Positions 47,968-61,000 of a stretch of DNA of 64,000 nucleotides are shown in pieces. The stretch is taken from positions 22,747,488-22,811,487 of the forward strand of contig OW240918.1 in NCBI GenBank assembly GCA_933207985.1, in the 5' to 3' direction. Each line of letters starts with the position of its first letter. The stretch's first letter is position 1. The DNA is from Pelobates cultripes (taxonomy: Eukaryota > Chordata > Amphibia > Anura > Pelobatidae). The position numbers were made by a program, and so were the translations under genes. The notes below the pieces were generated by a model that was not told where the DNA came from, did not search any database, and saw nothing but the letters and a program-made list of their open reading frames with translations.

Positions 47968-49267
47968 GTATAAATGCTACGCTCAGCAGTGAAGTGGTTA
48001 AAAGTCTTGGTTAAATCCATATATATATGTGTATAAAGAGGCATTACTTATTAGTACAGAATGTTTGTATAAACACTGCACTTGTACAACTACATAGGTC
48101 ACAGTTAATATATATGATTTGATAAATAGTATGTAGCAGGCCATATAGAAACCGCTAAATACACATGATTAGCACATGTCATGCAAACTGTACAAAAGGG
48201 AATGGGAGGCCCAGAATAATTTGTCAAGGAGTCCCCAAGAGAACCCTGGCTGCCAGACTGAATGATGCAGAATATTTTACTGTTAGATTTTCTTCACTGC
48301 AGTTATTTTTACCATATAACTCACTTTTTTTTCAGTTCTTTTCCTACAGAAAACATTTTTTTTTCAGAAATTCTACAGATCTGTTCTAAGAAATAGCATT
48401 CTCAAGTAAAAAAAAGACTAATTTTCACCTTTGTAAAAATCCTTTACACATTATATTGATAATCTGTAGGGAAAAAAAATAAATAAATAAGCAAAACAAA
48501 ACAAAAATATATTGGGTACTATAGTGTTTATGCTAAATGTGTATAACTACAGAGCCTTTATTTCATGAACTGTATTACTTATGTTGACTCGGGAAATGGA
48601 CTGACAAACACATGGACAAACAAACAGACAGACATACATACAGACAGACAAAAAACAAACATTTCACTTATAGCATTGCTGAGATCCAAATAAATGTAAT
48701 GAAATAAAACATTCTAACTTGTACATCGCTACTGATAGGCCTATGTTATACGATGTAAAATAAATGTATCTGTCCAGGAAACACTAACAAATGGGCCCCA
48801 AATGTAGGTAGAGCGTAGAGAAAAATCAGAGTGATAGAAATGAAAGTTGGAGGAAACAGGGTAGGCAGTTCAAGAGGGTGTATACATAGTCCTCCCTTTT
48901 ACCAATATGTATTTGATTTGATAAAAAGAACTGGTTTAGTTTTGAGGAAATATCCAATTTCAAAGAAGTTATATCTTAACACTTATTTTGCTCATTTCAG
49001 TGGTGTGTTTTTTTATTCACTAAAAAGTGCATTGTTTTAAGTTTTCAACCACCATTGTGTCCAAAATAGCCAAGTTGGAAAAACAAATCATGCATCTATG
49101 TTAATTGTCTTAAAGTTTGCATACCACCCTCACTTATGAATGAATAAATCCCTAAATGATTAAAAATGTTCAAAATGTTTGGTGTGGCTTTCTGTGTGTA
49201 TATAGGCCCTTTTTCAATACACTCCTATATTCAGTAGCAGATCTGCTATATAATTATACACCAGTAA
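47968..49267. other. Non-coding stretch
   Basis: Nothing recognisable beyond a short CAGA/CATA-type simple repeat near 48605-48655. Confidence 0.5.
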
Positions 49268-49657
49268 CGTTACAATAGGCCACAATGAACAGGGGGGATA
49301 TGATAGAAACATTTAAATACATAAAGGGAATCAACACAGTAAAGGAGGAGACTATATTTAAAAGAAGAAAAACTACCACAACACGATGACATAGTCTTAA
49401 ATTAGAAGGGCAAAGGTTTCAAAATAATATCAGGACGTATTACTTTACTGAGAGGGTAGTGGATGCATGGAATAGCCTTCCAGCTGATGTGGTAGAGGTT
49501 AACACAGTAAAGGAGTTTAAGCATGCGTGGGATAGGCATAAGGCTATCCTAACTATAAGATAAGACTAGGGAGTAATGAAAGTATTTAGAAAATTGGGCA
49601 GACTAGATGGGCCGAATGGTTCTTATCTGCCGTCACATTCTATGTTTCTATGTTTTT
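49268..49657 (+). mobile_element. CR1-like LINE 3' end
   Basis: Frame 49291-49563 encodes the ORF2 C-terminus (RGDMIETFKYIKG, RVVDAWNSLPADVVEV, FKHAWDRHKAILTIR, stop), with one in-frame TGA at a probable former CGA. It ends in TTCTATGTTTCTATG. A 5'-truncated copy, as is usual for LINEs, and a relative of 46300-47007. Confidence 0.85.
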
Positions 49658-51826
49658 GTGAAACTAAATAAAACAAATAGCGTTCCCTTTAAACTTGTCA
49701 GGTTTTTGCTAAACACGTCTTTATAAAGCACCGTCATATCCCAACATATCATAGTGTTGTGTACAACAGTCAAACACAATAGGCAATAACTCAAGCAAAC
49801 AAAATACAGAAATAGAACATACAAACAAAACATGACCTTCATATATAAATGTAGAGGAGAAACATTTGAAGTGAATGAAAGAGGGAGAGAAGATACAAGA
49901 CATCTTCCTGCTAAACAATGAAAGACAATGGTGGCACTAGAGACACAAACTGCGGAAACCTCAACAAATGCTGTTGTTTAACTGTACAAACTGTATCAGC
50001 CAAATGGTCTCCGATGTTAGAAAAAAAGGCCCCATTTCTCTTGGTGTCAAACAGTGTGAATTTAAACTGATCTAAGTGTTACTGCATGCGCTCAAATCCC
50101 CTTGGAGGGAGGACCTCACGGACTGCTGCTGCCCAAGATTTTAGGAAACATACCTCATCTGTTTTATATTTCCTGCAGCCATTATAGTGAGCTAACAGAG
50201 CTCAGGCCGGGCTGTCGGAAACAGCACAAACCAAGTGATGAAAATCCCACTGGAATTTCACCTTCCTCCAAACTCGTCTGTCTCTATGGGACAGCAAAGA
50301 GTTAATAGAGCACTTTTCAAATCAAATTAAATGTAACATTTGTTGGCATTATTTTTTCAAAGAATCCTGTCTTATTTCAGCCTTTGTAGCTTCATCACTA
50401 AATATAGAATAACTCTGAAACAAAATAGATATTTCTACACGTCTTCTAACACGTTCTGCAGAAATAAACGACAGAAGAATTTTTGTCTAATTGCGTTATG
50501 GTGCAAAATTTTATTTACATTTTATTTGAACAACGTACTTATGAAGCTAAACAAAATGATAGATACGTCCCCTTCGCCTGTTATACAACACTTAACTAAT
50601 GATTTTTTTATAGTGTTTGACATCTCTAATGGACTAATATGAGATCATGTTGCTTAAAAAAAACAATGCAAGTTGATTGTCTTAAAAATGGGGTGGACTG
50701 TAGCATTCAGTATTAAAATTAAAAGCATATGGCCTTTTTTTATAAAGAACAATGGGGACATTTAGCATTTGAAATTTAGCTTTTAGAATACATATCCTTA
50801 CCCACAGTATTAATACAGAGGATGAACGCTGATTAAACTGTTCATGACGGCTTCAGCACTATGCAAGGAATAATTTAACAAAGAACCAAAATTCAAATTC
50901 TTGTTTCTAAATCCTCAAGAATTCCTTAAACTATCTGGACTTTATATTAAGAGCTGAAACATGATGCCTTCTGGAGTCGTTAGTTTCTTTTTTCTTTTCT
51001 TGCTAAACTTCTTCAAAATAAAGACACTTACCAACTCACAAGATCACTTACCTCACTGCAAAGTGATTTTAATCACAATATAGTGGTGATTCGGAAATTG
51101 TATTTACAAGGGATACAAAATCCGCCCACAGCATTATCTTAGCAACCCATCCTTTCATTGCAGTGAAATATTTAACAAAAACTATTATTTAAAGTAAACC
51201 CTTAGACTTAGAGGCATTGCCACTACACAAAAAAAAAATGTTGCTTAGACTGTCCCTTTAAGGTCTACATATTTCGTTAAATTAATTAAACATATGCTCT
51301 AGAAATTTTTAAAACGATTTATAGATTGCAGAGTAAATAAGTAGTAAGAGTATGATCCCAGACCCCAGACTCTTTTCAGTATATTTTTAAAAAGTGGATA
51401 CTAGACATTAGACCTGAAAATTTATTTAGTTGTTAAACCGCAATTCATCTGAATTTGAGCCGATCGGGTGATCTCATGAATTCCCAATTTCTGAACCAGC
51501 ACAAAGACTTGTGAAATGGGCGAGATTGTTCGTTTGATTTGGATTTCAGAGTTACACCCATTGTGCCAAAACAAAAAAGATGATTGATGGCTATAAGGCA
51601 ACCTCTAAATGTTTTTTTTTTTATCCACAGATCGAGTGAGAAGAGACCAATATAAGGAAAAAACTGAGGAACAGTAAAAATAAAAAATAAAAAATCTATA
51701 TTTTTATATGTTATGCATTAAATATATAAATACAGATGTAATGCTGCTCCACTTCTTTTTGTCTTTGTTAGTGATTTTTTTCTAACTTGATCTGTGAGCC
51801 AAATGGTACCTTTCAGTGTATGATAG
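49658..51826. other. Non-coding stretch
   Basis: No gene recognised. ORFs near 50102-50305 and 50340-50642 have no domain signature. Confidence 0.5.
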
Positions 51827-52263
51827 TTAAAGAGACACTATAGGCACCCAGACCATTTCAGCTCAATGAAGTGGTCTGGGTGCCAGGTCCATCTAGTGTT
51901 AACCCTGCAGCTGTAAACATAGCAGTTTCAGAGAAACTACTATGTTTACATTGCAGGGTTAATCCAGCCTCTAGCGGCTGTCTTCCTGAACACTGAACCT
52001 GCAGCACTCCATAGGAAAGCATTGAGTAATGCTTTCCTATGGGCGGTTTGAATGCGTGCGCGGCTCTGGTCAGGAGATAACGTCAGAGGGGGAGGAGAGG
52101 TCCCCGGTGCAGAGGGAGCCTGTTGCTGGATAAAAGTAAGTAACTGAAGGGGTTTTAACCAGCGGGAGGGGGGCCCTGAGGGTGGGGGGGGGGAACCCCC
52201 TCCCGCTGGTTAAAAGTGTCAGGAAAGCGAGTTTGTTTTCCTGACACTATAGTGGTCCTTTAA
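51827..52263. mobile_element. AGGACCACT-type MITE, copy 3
   Basis: Ends TTAA|AGAGACACTATAGGCACCC and CACTATAGTGGTCCT|TTAA. The right half has a GGGAGGGGGGCCC/CCCCCTCCC hairpin (about 52163-52206). Confidence 0.82.
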
Positions 52264-52295
52264 AGAAAAAAAGGGAATTCCATTGCCTACAAACA

Positions 52296-52466
52296 TTAAC
52301 CCCTTAAGGACAGAGCTTCAAAAGCTTGTCTTTCACTTAATGACAACAGCATTTTTTTCATTTTTTGCTGTTTGTGTTCAACTGCAATTTGCATTTTACT
52401 AATTTATTGCACCGACACATATTATATACCTTTTTTTAAAGGACAGAAAGGGCTTTAATTTGATGT

Positions 52467-52513
<47 letters not shown>

Positions 52514-55200
52514 GCTTATTTATTGTAAAAAAATACAGATAAATGCAAAAAAAAATAAAAAAATTTTTTTTAAAGTTTTTGCAATAATAATGTGTGAACA
52601 ATTAGTGCAGGTTAAGGAAAGTAATTAAAAATAAATTCATTTACTTGTTCTGATTTACAGAATATAAAATGTGTCTGGGATTTTAAGTTTTTTTTTGGTA
52701 GTTACAGGTCACAAAGCACAAGGAGTAAAATAAACTTTTAATGTGGAGCGATTTTAGAATTTGGTATGTTTGTCTTGTAAGCTTAATAGCCATAAAAGAA
52801 AACAAAAATTGCCACACAAAAGTATATATTTATATAAAGTAGACATCACGGGCTATTTACCTAACGTTGTTTTGACACTTTCTACGTAGCCATTTCACCG
52901 CCAACCTCAGCAAAATATTGGAGTAAAATTGTGTTTTTTTTGGTTTTTGGCACACAAACTTATAACAAAGAAATTCTCATGTGTATTTTGTAAAGTTAGT
53001 GTGTGTTATTCCTGTACAAAGTTTTATTTTGTGTTCAGTTACATCTGCTGAGTAAAATGACACCCCCATTGTATGTCTTTGGCACTATTTCGTGAAGTTA
53101 CAGTGCCATATAGGATACCTGTCCTTTTCAGTATTCACAGTAGAATTTTGAGATACAGATTTAATGAGCCTATGCTTCCATTTGGGGTATTCTAGTAGTT
53201 TGATTGTTCAAAAAAAAACCACAAAGGCCTACCATTTGTAAAAGTAGACACTACAGGGTATCTCATAAGGTGCATATTGTGCCGTAACATGCCCCCATTT
53301 TTTCCCCAATATATGCCAAAAAATAATTTTGTGCATTTTTTACATACGGATTGCATTTTTGCTGGGCATATTGTATATTTCATATGTGCCACTAAGTTCA
53401 AACCCCCAAATTATGCTCAGCTAAGTCTTCTGAGTAAAAGGTATATTTTGAACCTTAGCGTGGGATCATTTTTCCGCTAGCTTGTACCAGTTATACTGGT
53501 AATAAGTTTTTTCTGCCTTTTTGACACACAAAGTGAGTTTGCACCTGGTATATGTGGACATCGGAGGGGCACATTTGGGACACTGCCATTCCAGTTTTTT
53601 CAAACTTTCCATTTTTACGCTGTGCCCATGTCCCATTTTAGAGTATTTTACCAGGCTATATAATCCAAATACCCCATAAAGCCATACCATTTCTTAAAGA
53701 AGACATCCCAGGGTATTTCAAAAGGCATATTTTGAACCCTAGCGTGGGATCAATAAGCGTTTTTTCTGCCTTTTTGACACACAAAGTGAGTTTGCACAGT
53801 ATATTTTGCAAACCTTATGTGTGCTATGACTGTATAATACTTCATATGTTGCTCAGCTATGTGGTCTGAGTACAGCAATACCCCCGTATGTACCTTTGTC
53901 GGTATATGTGGATGTTGAAGGGGCACATGTGAGACGCAGCCATTCCGTTTTTTTCTAACTTTGAAGTTTTACACTGTGTCCATGTTCCAATTTGGAGTAG
54001 TTTAGATGGTTGGTTATTGAACACATACTATTTATTAAAGAATACACCCTGGGGTAATTCAAAAGGCATATTTTGAACCTTGGCGTTGGATCATTTTTTC
54101 TCTAGTTTGTTCCAGGTGTAGTGGTAATGAGCGTTTTTAAATGTATTTTTTTCTTTTTTAATCTTTTTTTTACTTTTTAAAACTAGTTTTTAAACTTTTG
54201 TTTTGCTTATTAATTTTTTTAAACTTTCCTAAACTTTCTTAAAACTTTTTTTTTTTACAGATTTAACATTTTTCTAAGCTTTTTTTTTTTATCGTTAACC
54301 CCTAAATAGCAGTAAGCAAGACTAACAGTAAATTCCCCATTTTCCCATAACTCCCACCCACCCCAGCTAGCAAAATATATAATTATAAAATATTTAAATC
54401 AGTTAATTAAATAAATTGAACCCCTGAGTGTTAAAAAATAAATAAAAGTTAATCGTCAGGTGTTAAAAATACTGTGATCTGTATTTTGATCACTGTAGGC
54501 AGTCATCGACTGGCAGGGAAGGGGTTAATTTTTATTTGGACTGGCTAAAGGGGGGTGCTTTTTAATTTTTTACTTAAACATTACTAAAACTTTTTTAACT
54601 TAATTTTCAACTTTTTAAAGCTTATTTTAAAACTTTTTTTAACATTAACCCCTAGTTAGCCTAACATCAAATCCCCCAATTCCCCACTAACTTCCACCCA
54701 CTCCAGCTAGCTAAATTTATTAATTTAAAATACTTAAATTAATTAATAAAATAAATTTAACCTCTGAGGATTAAAAAAAAAAAAAGAATTAAACCTCAGT
54801 GGTTAAAAAAAAATCAGATCATAGTAAAATGTAATCCCTGCCAATTGATCACTGTAGTCAGTGATCAATTGGCAGGGAAGGGCTTAATTTTTTATTAAAA
54901 TGGGTAAAGGGGGGTGGGATTTTAAATTAACTTTATTTTTATTTTTTTTAACATGAGGCAGGATCATCACTGATCCGTCTCCCTGCACTTCACACAGAAC
55001 CAGGAAGTGCATGGAGGTGGGAGGTAAGTTTACTAAGCACATGTGCTCTCTCTGACATGCTGTACAGAGGCATACCGGAGCACCTTTAAGCCCGCGATCC
55101 GGGGTTAATTTTAATGGGTGACGGACAAGGTCCGTCACTCGTCGTTAAGGGTTTCCCCTGAGTGACGGACCTTGTCCGTCACTCATCATTAAGGGGTCAA
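52296..55200. mobile_element. 2.9-kb TTAA-bounded non-autonomous element
   Basis: The left end TTAACCCCTTAAGGACA is the same as in the 80-bp MITEs; the right end is CATTAAGGGGTCAA. No transposase is seen. Inside are a (TA)n run (52470-52511), a roughly 290-330-bp direct repeat marked by GCATATTTTGAACC (near 53443, 53728, 54066), and a roughly 350-400-bp direct repeat marked by ATTAACCCCTA (near 54294 and 54645). The end carries two palindromes, GACGGACAAGGTCCGTC and GACGGACCTTGTCCGTC. Confidence 0.7.
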
Positions 55201-56379
55201 AGCACTATCACTTTAATTGTTTAGTTTTGACAATGTCTTTTTTTAAATTATGTTTTGATCACATTAATTTTGCATTATATACATTGACAATGCTCTTACA
55301 GCACATGAATTAAATACAACTCAGTTAATTTAGCACTAGCACTGTATAATTTTTCCCTCTGTGCCTAGCACCATAAACAATTCCTGCCTAGCCGTTTCTA
55401 AAGGTAACGACCTCTCAAATTTGAAGCCAAAATAGTCGATCTGAAAACATAGCTAAAGAAAAATTCCAATTTAGCCGTTGGCCTAAAATTTCTAAATTCT
55501 GGAAAATTCTCACTTTTGCAAATTACCCTAACTGTATAAGAAGCAATAACCAATAAACAAAGACTTCAAAATGAATATGCGCATCTAAGTGAAAAATTGA
55601 GTAATTTGTTATAATTGTTTCTCATATGAAAGAGCGTGAAATAGCATGTTAATTTTGCAGTTTATTCCAGACACACTGATTTCACGGGTCTCTTTGGGTA
55701 ATCAGAAGGGCAGAGTTCTCGGGACCAATGAGAAAGATTGGAAACAGAGAATTTATTTCTCTGCAAAATTGAATGTTTTTTTTCAGTTAACGGTAGACGA
55801 TTTCTTATAGAATGTATTTTGTTTCTCTCTACTCCTCCCTTTAAACTCTTCTATGTAATCCTATGGGATGCGGGTAAGGAGTATCCCTCCCTGCTTGACT
55901 TAAAAAAAAAAACAGAGACATCAGTCACGGAAAGGCTGGTTCCTATTAGTAAAACAGCCATGTAGAGATAGAATTGAATTTCACAAAGCGTTGCTGCTCC
56001 TTTACTTAGAAGGCGCAAACCTCCCATTGAAACAGATTAAAGTTAAGAAGTAAAAGTGGACGAGTTCAGAAAGTTACTGGCAGATGACTTCTTAAGCCCT
56101 TGAATGTGGGACAAAGCAACATTTTCATTGCAGCTTAGGTTTAAATTGAGAATCTAAAGAATATTTTTTTCTGCTCCATTTCCCCATGTGCTAAAACCCT
56201 TGAAATACGAGACGGGTCTGGCATATATTTTGTAAAGCAGAAAATATTAAGGTGAAAATGGTTAAAGGGACACTCTAGGCACTATAACCACATCATCTTA
56301 TTAGCGCCAAACCTCCATCGAATTTCATGCTGAGTTTAAACAGTTTAGTGCAGAACAAGGGTCCCAGCAGCCACAGTCC
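55201..56379. other. Non-coding stretch
   Basis: No gene. It includes a TTAAAGGGACACTCTAGGC end fragment of the AGGACCACT-like family at 56262-56290. Confidence 0.5.
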
Positions 56380-56640
56380 AGCGCTCAATGGAGGTATGGC
56401 TAAGGCAGGGATAAGGCCAGCTTTGTAGGTTAGTGTTAGCAGTTTAAATTGGATCCTGCATTGTACAGGATGCCTTTGTAATGACTGGCGATGGGGTGAG
56501 CTGTGGAAATAGCCATTGGTTAGGAAGATGAGCTTGGCTGCAGCATTCATTCCAGACTGAAGATGGGCAATGAGGGTATTTGGAAGGCCATGAGTAGAAC
56601 GATGGGACCTTTTGAATATTTTAGACGTATTTTGAGTTCC
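56380..56640 (-). mobile_element. LINE ORF2 C-terminal fragment (L2/CR1-like, minus strand)
   Basis: The minus frame carries NAAAKLIF followed by RIQFKLLTLTYKA, the pattern NAAARL...RI.FKLL.LTYKAL seen near the end of L2-like ORF2 proteins. The rest is decayed. No start codon or complete domain. Confidence 0.7.
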
Positions 56641-57819
56641 GCTCTCCTCTGTGGCAATGAAAGGATTACACCTGTCCGTTCGGGATAAGCAAACATCTTT
56701 ACTGGTGTCATATGGCTAGTTAAACATAACATATTATGTGACTAGGTATAAACTATAAAGTAGAGAGCAAGATTGTTTTACAAACTGCAATTCTTTTTAA
56801 AGAACAAACACTCCAGCAACTTAATTTAAAGAACACTTGTCTCAGGGCAATTGTAAATAAATGTACTGGTCAGCAAGGGACATGATGATGTAGCAAAATT
56901 ATGCTCTATTCCATGTTGATCCTATTTTCTTTTAGGCAACCTTCTACGGTCTTCCAAAAGGCTACCACAAGACAAGAATTGGCAATGCCTGCTTTTTGTT
57001 CACTCTTCCTATGCGTGTAATTCATTACAGATGGCCTTGTATTACAGTGGTCCAATTTCTTGTAATAATTCCATCTCAATGAGTTTACAGGGGATCTGGT
57101 TGTAAGCTTGAAATTCTTACAACATTTTTGACAGTACATTAAGATTGTATATGATTCAAATAAACTCAGCTGCGTTGAGTGTGTCACACAATATCCCTAT
57201 TTTTACGACGTGCTTTAAGTACAGTTGTTGAAATGTTGGTCTGCTTTATTCTAAGCTCACCTATACAACAAGACATCTAAAAGGACACCGAACAGGTGTC
57301 CTCATAGCTTAATTTAATGGCTTCAAATGCAGAGACAGGTTTAAGATGTAGAATATATTTGTGATTGATATCTTAACTTGTTTAGCTGAATGCCATGTCT
57401 TGGCTTATATTTTTTGTAAAAAATTACAGAGGGCATATTGCATTATTTTGTTTTATAGCATCTACTGTGTTTAAACTTTAAATACTACCAGCCAGAACAG
57501 AAACATTAATCTTGTTGTGCGTGCCAGGAGGGAAATTCTAGATTTTTTTTTTCTGTTTGAAGAATATGACTTCGTATAAAAGGCATTTGCAACACTTGTA
57601 AGGAAGAGATATTAATGTTGATCAGTGCTCTTGTGATGGGGTACTACCAAAATTAAAGATGATGCAAGGGATGTATAATAAATCTATGAGATTTATTCAA
57701 TAACCCAGGGATTGTAGAGATTTTATAGGGAAATCAGTGCCTGTCACATCACTGTTACAAGGACTTCAAATATGCCCTCTTAATTGTGTAAATGCTATGC
57801 TTAGTTAGACGAGGATAGG
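56641..57819. other. Non-coding stretch
   Basis: Nothing recognisable. Confidence 0.5.
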
Positions 57820-57902
57820 TGGATGGATAGATAGACAAATAGAGACGTAGAGATAGACAGACAGCCAGACATATTGACAGATGGAAGTATAGATGGGTGA
57901 AG

Positions 57903-57933
<31 letters not shown>

Positions 57934-58000
57934 AAGATAGATAGATAGATAGATAGACAGACAGATAGGCAGAAAGACAGACAAACAGACAGACAGATAG
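57820..58000. repeat. GATA/GACA microsatellite
   Basis: Runs of GATA with GACA variants over about 180 bp. The open frames on the minus strand (Leu-Ser-Ile-Tyr repeats) are a by-product. Confidence 0.95.
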
Positions 58001-61000
58001 AAAAATAGTGACTTTCTTGGCTAAAATAAACCTCACACCAGAGTCTCTGTATAAACAGTCTTTTATGAACATTGCATTGGTGTATTTTAGGTTTTCCTAT
58101 ATTCAACTTTGCAAGTTTCTCTGAAATTTCAAGTGATTTCATTGGAATCTTTTCTAAAAGTTTATGAATGTTTGGTTAGAAACGCCTATAAAAGTAATAT
58201 GATTTCAGCTGCAGACTTGTTAATCAGCTGTACTGTACTTTGTTAGTTCCCTTTCTCAGTTACCGGTTCATTCATTTACACTTGGCTGCCCTGAATACTT
58301 AAAATCCATGTCTCATAATGGGTTGTGAACATTTTAGATTTTATAAATACTGACAGCAGCCAAAAGTGTTCTATGACAGGCCAAGCAAAACATTTGTTTG
58401 AGAAAACCCATAATACTGAAAAATCCAATGGTCAATACTTATTACAAACTGTTGATATACATTTGACAAGACTCATTGCTCTTAAAGGGTTATTACATCG
58501 GCACTCTGGACATCCACACTGCAGGTGTAATGTGTAGGTTACCGCTGCTGGATGGGTTCTTCATTAACCCCTAAACTCATGTATACATAATTAAACGTTG
58601 TGTTTTGCATTGCAACACATCACAAAACAAAAATATGTCTACAAAGCCATATACAATCCTTTATACCATGTCAAGAAATGTCTTTTACCTTAAAGGAACA
58701 CTCTAAACCCAAAATAAATATTTTGTTTTATGTTTAGATTTTACAACCCTTTCACTTATTATAACAAAAACAAAAACATCTAAAAAACAAACAAACAAAA
58801 AAACTGAATTTTTCCAAAGTCCAGCACCAGGACACCCTCCTTGCTGCAGCCTGATACCCGTAGTGTGAGTTCGCCAATCATAATGAAGCGCTGTGGATAT
58901 ACGGCACAAGTGCAGAATTACACTCTGATCCACCAAGCCAAAGCTTCTCTGTGAAAGTTACTAACCCCCTTTGGTGTCATTATGCAGTAAGTGATGATGT
59001 TGTTTTGATAATGATGCCAGGAGTGCCCAGGCGCCATTCCATGATACGTAGTGAAACTGTTTTAGTACCTGGATCCCACTGGGCGCATGCTGCCCCTCCT
59101 CCCAGTCTTCTGCTTCAGGAGAATCCATCTAGCTCCACAGAGTTAAGCAGGGCCATGCGGTACTGTGCTCACTGGCCTCTCAGTGACCTCTCAGCCAATG
59201 ATCACAGTCTTGCATTGGCCAGGCTTTACTCTGCAGTGACATGTCTTCTCCTCCTAGAGAAGAATACATTTTGTGTGGGTGACTGCTTGACCCAACTAAG
59301 TTGTCAAACCATAAATAAATAGTTTGACTACATTCTGTAGGATAGTACCAAGGCACTCTAAGGTACTGTAATCCGTAACATCAGGCACCAGCAATAATTC
59401 AATGGTCAAAGTCACCTAGAACACAATTCTTCCCAATCCGATCTTTGTTTTTGGTTTCCTTCAATATGAATAGAGGATTAGATATTTGCATTACCACCTA
59501 AAAAGCTGGCCACTGAGTGCATAACTATCCAATTTGCTGCCAGAAACATTCCATACCAGACATAACATTTTAACGTAATGCTTAAGCAGAGCAGTCTTGT
59601 TGAAATATTGATTTACAGTAAAACATAGCTTTGGATGCGTGTGAGTATGGGCTCATGTATACGTGTCTGCCCAAGAGAATTATAAAAGATTTTACATGTT
59701 CCATACTTCTTTACTGAAAAGTTTAGCATAAAAGCCCATATGGTGGAGTGGGATGTGAGTTTATAATGTAGCATAACTGAAAACAGTCCATGCACTGTTT
59801 TAATGTAGAGATTTTTTTTTATTAACCAAATGTTTGCGTTATTCTTATGAAGGAATTTTAATGATACAATGAAAAATGAAAATATATGAAAAAGTATATC
59901 AATACACTATACATCATATCCATAAATATCTGTCTATCTTAATATCTTTTTAAAACATTTTTGTATTTATGATTTTGTGAATGTGTGGAAATTAGGAGTT
60001 ACCACTGAATACCACAGAAGGCTCGATATACTGATGCTGAGTGATAACTATAAAGATGAATGTAAATACAAATACATGCATATAAAAAACATAAATGAAA
60101 CCTCACACCCTTTCCGTACGTCTGTTGGTTAACATATTTGTTTATCCATTTTTTTACATCAGTGGAAAATCAAAACTCACATCGTGTTTTTGTTTCAATT
60201 CCTATAGAATAAATATACTCTTTTGTGGTTATTTAATGTAATTTCCACTTTCCTGCTCAACATAAAGCTGAAAAGTGCTTCAAAAATGGTCAATTACCTT
60301 ATGGCCTAACATTAGATCACTCTTCTTTTGATCTCTCAGTGGTTCACACCAGTCAGGAAGACATCCAAGTTGAATGTTATAGCTTTGTGCCAACTGTTTT
60401 CAATTATTTAATTCCATGACCATGTGGGTTCTGAATCCCTGGATCTTAATTGAGTTCCACAGGTGTGAAAGACCCAAGGTCAACCTTTCAAAATTATATG
60501 TATCTGTTGTATCCTTGTCTGTTCTTATTTACCACTAACATACCTACTTTTCATGTATACCATCTGCAGTCACAATCTTCCAGGTAGAGTGTTTTTAATA
60601 ATGTCACTACTGTCACTGTGAGGAATTCAATTAGTTCTATGAAAACACTATTTTTGGTATTTATTATGCTCTCCTCCCCTGCCCCCCCTTGCATCCCCAG
60701 GATATCGCAATTCTTAAATATCCAGATCTGATGTTTAAGGAGTGGACACACGTCATACACTGGTCATAAGCAGGTAAAGCATATTTAGAATTATCCCGTC
60801 TTGACCATGCCCTAAGAAGTGCTACCGGAAGGTTACTTTTGCTGTAACTTCTCTGTAGAAACTTGTCAGTCATCTTCAACATTTTTAGCTCACATTTGGT
60901 GACATTCAAATTATTCTTCAACACACAAAGGTATTGGGAAACCGGTAAGGATCTCTTAAGGGGTAACCGGTGGAAGCTCTCGGCATGAAGCATAGTAATC

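Noticed and set aside
57755..58142. Leu/Ser/Tyr-rich ORFs on the minus strand
   Set aside because: Translation of the GATA microsatellite.
58951..59322. 123-aa ORF
   Set aside because: No recognised domain, no exon signals; composition fits a GC-richer repeat.
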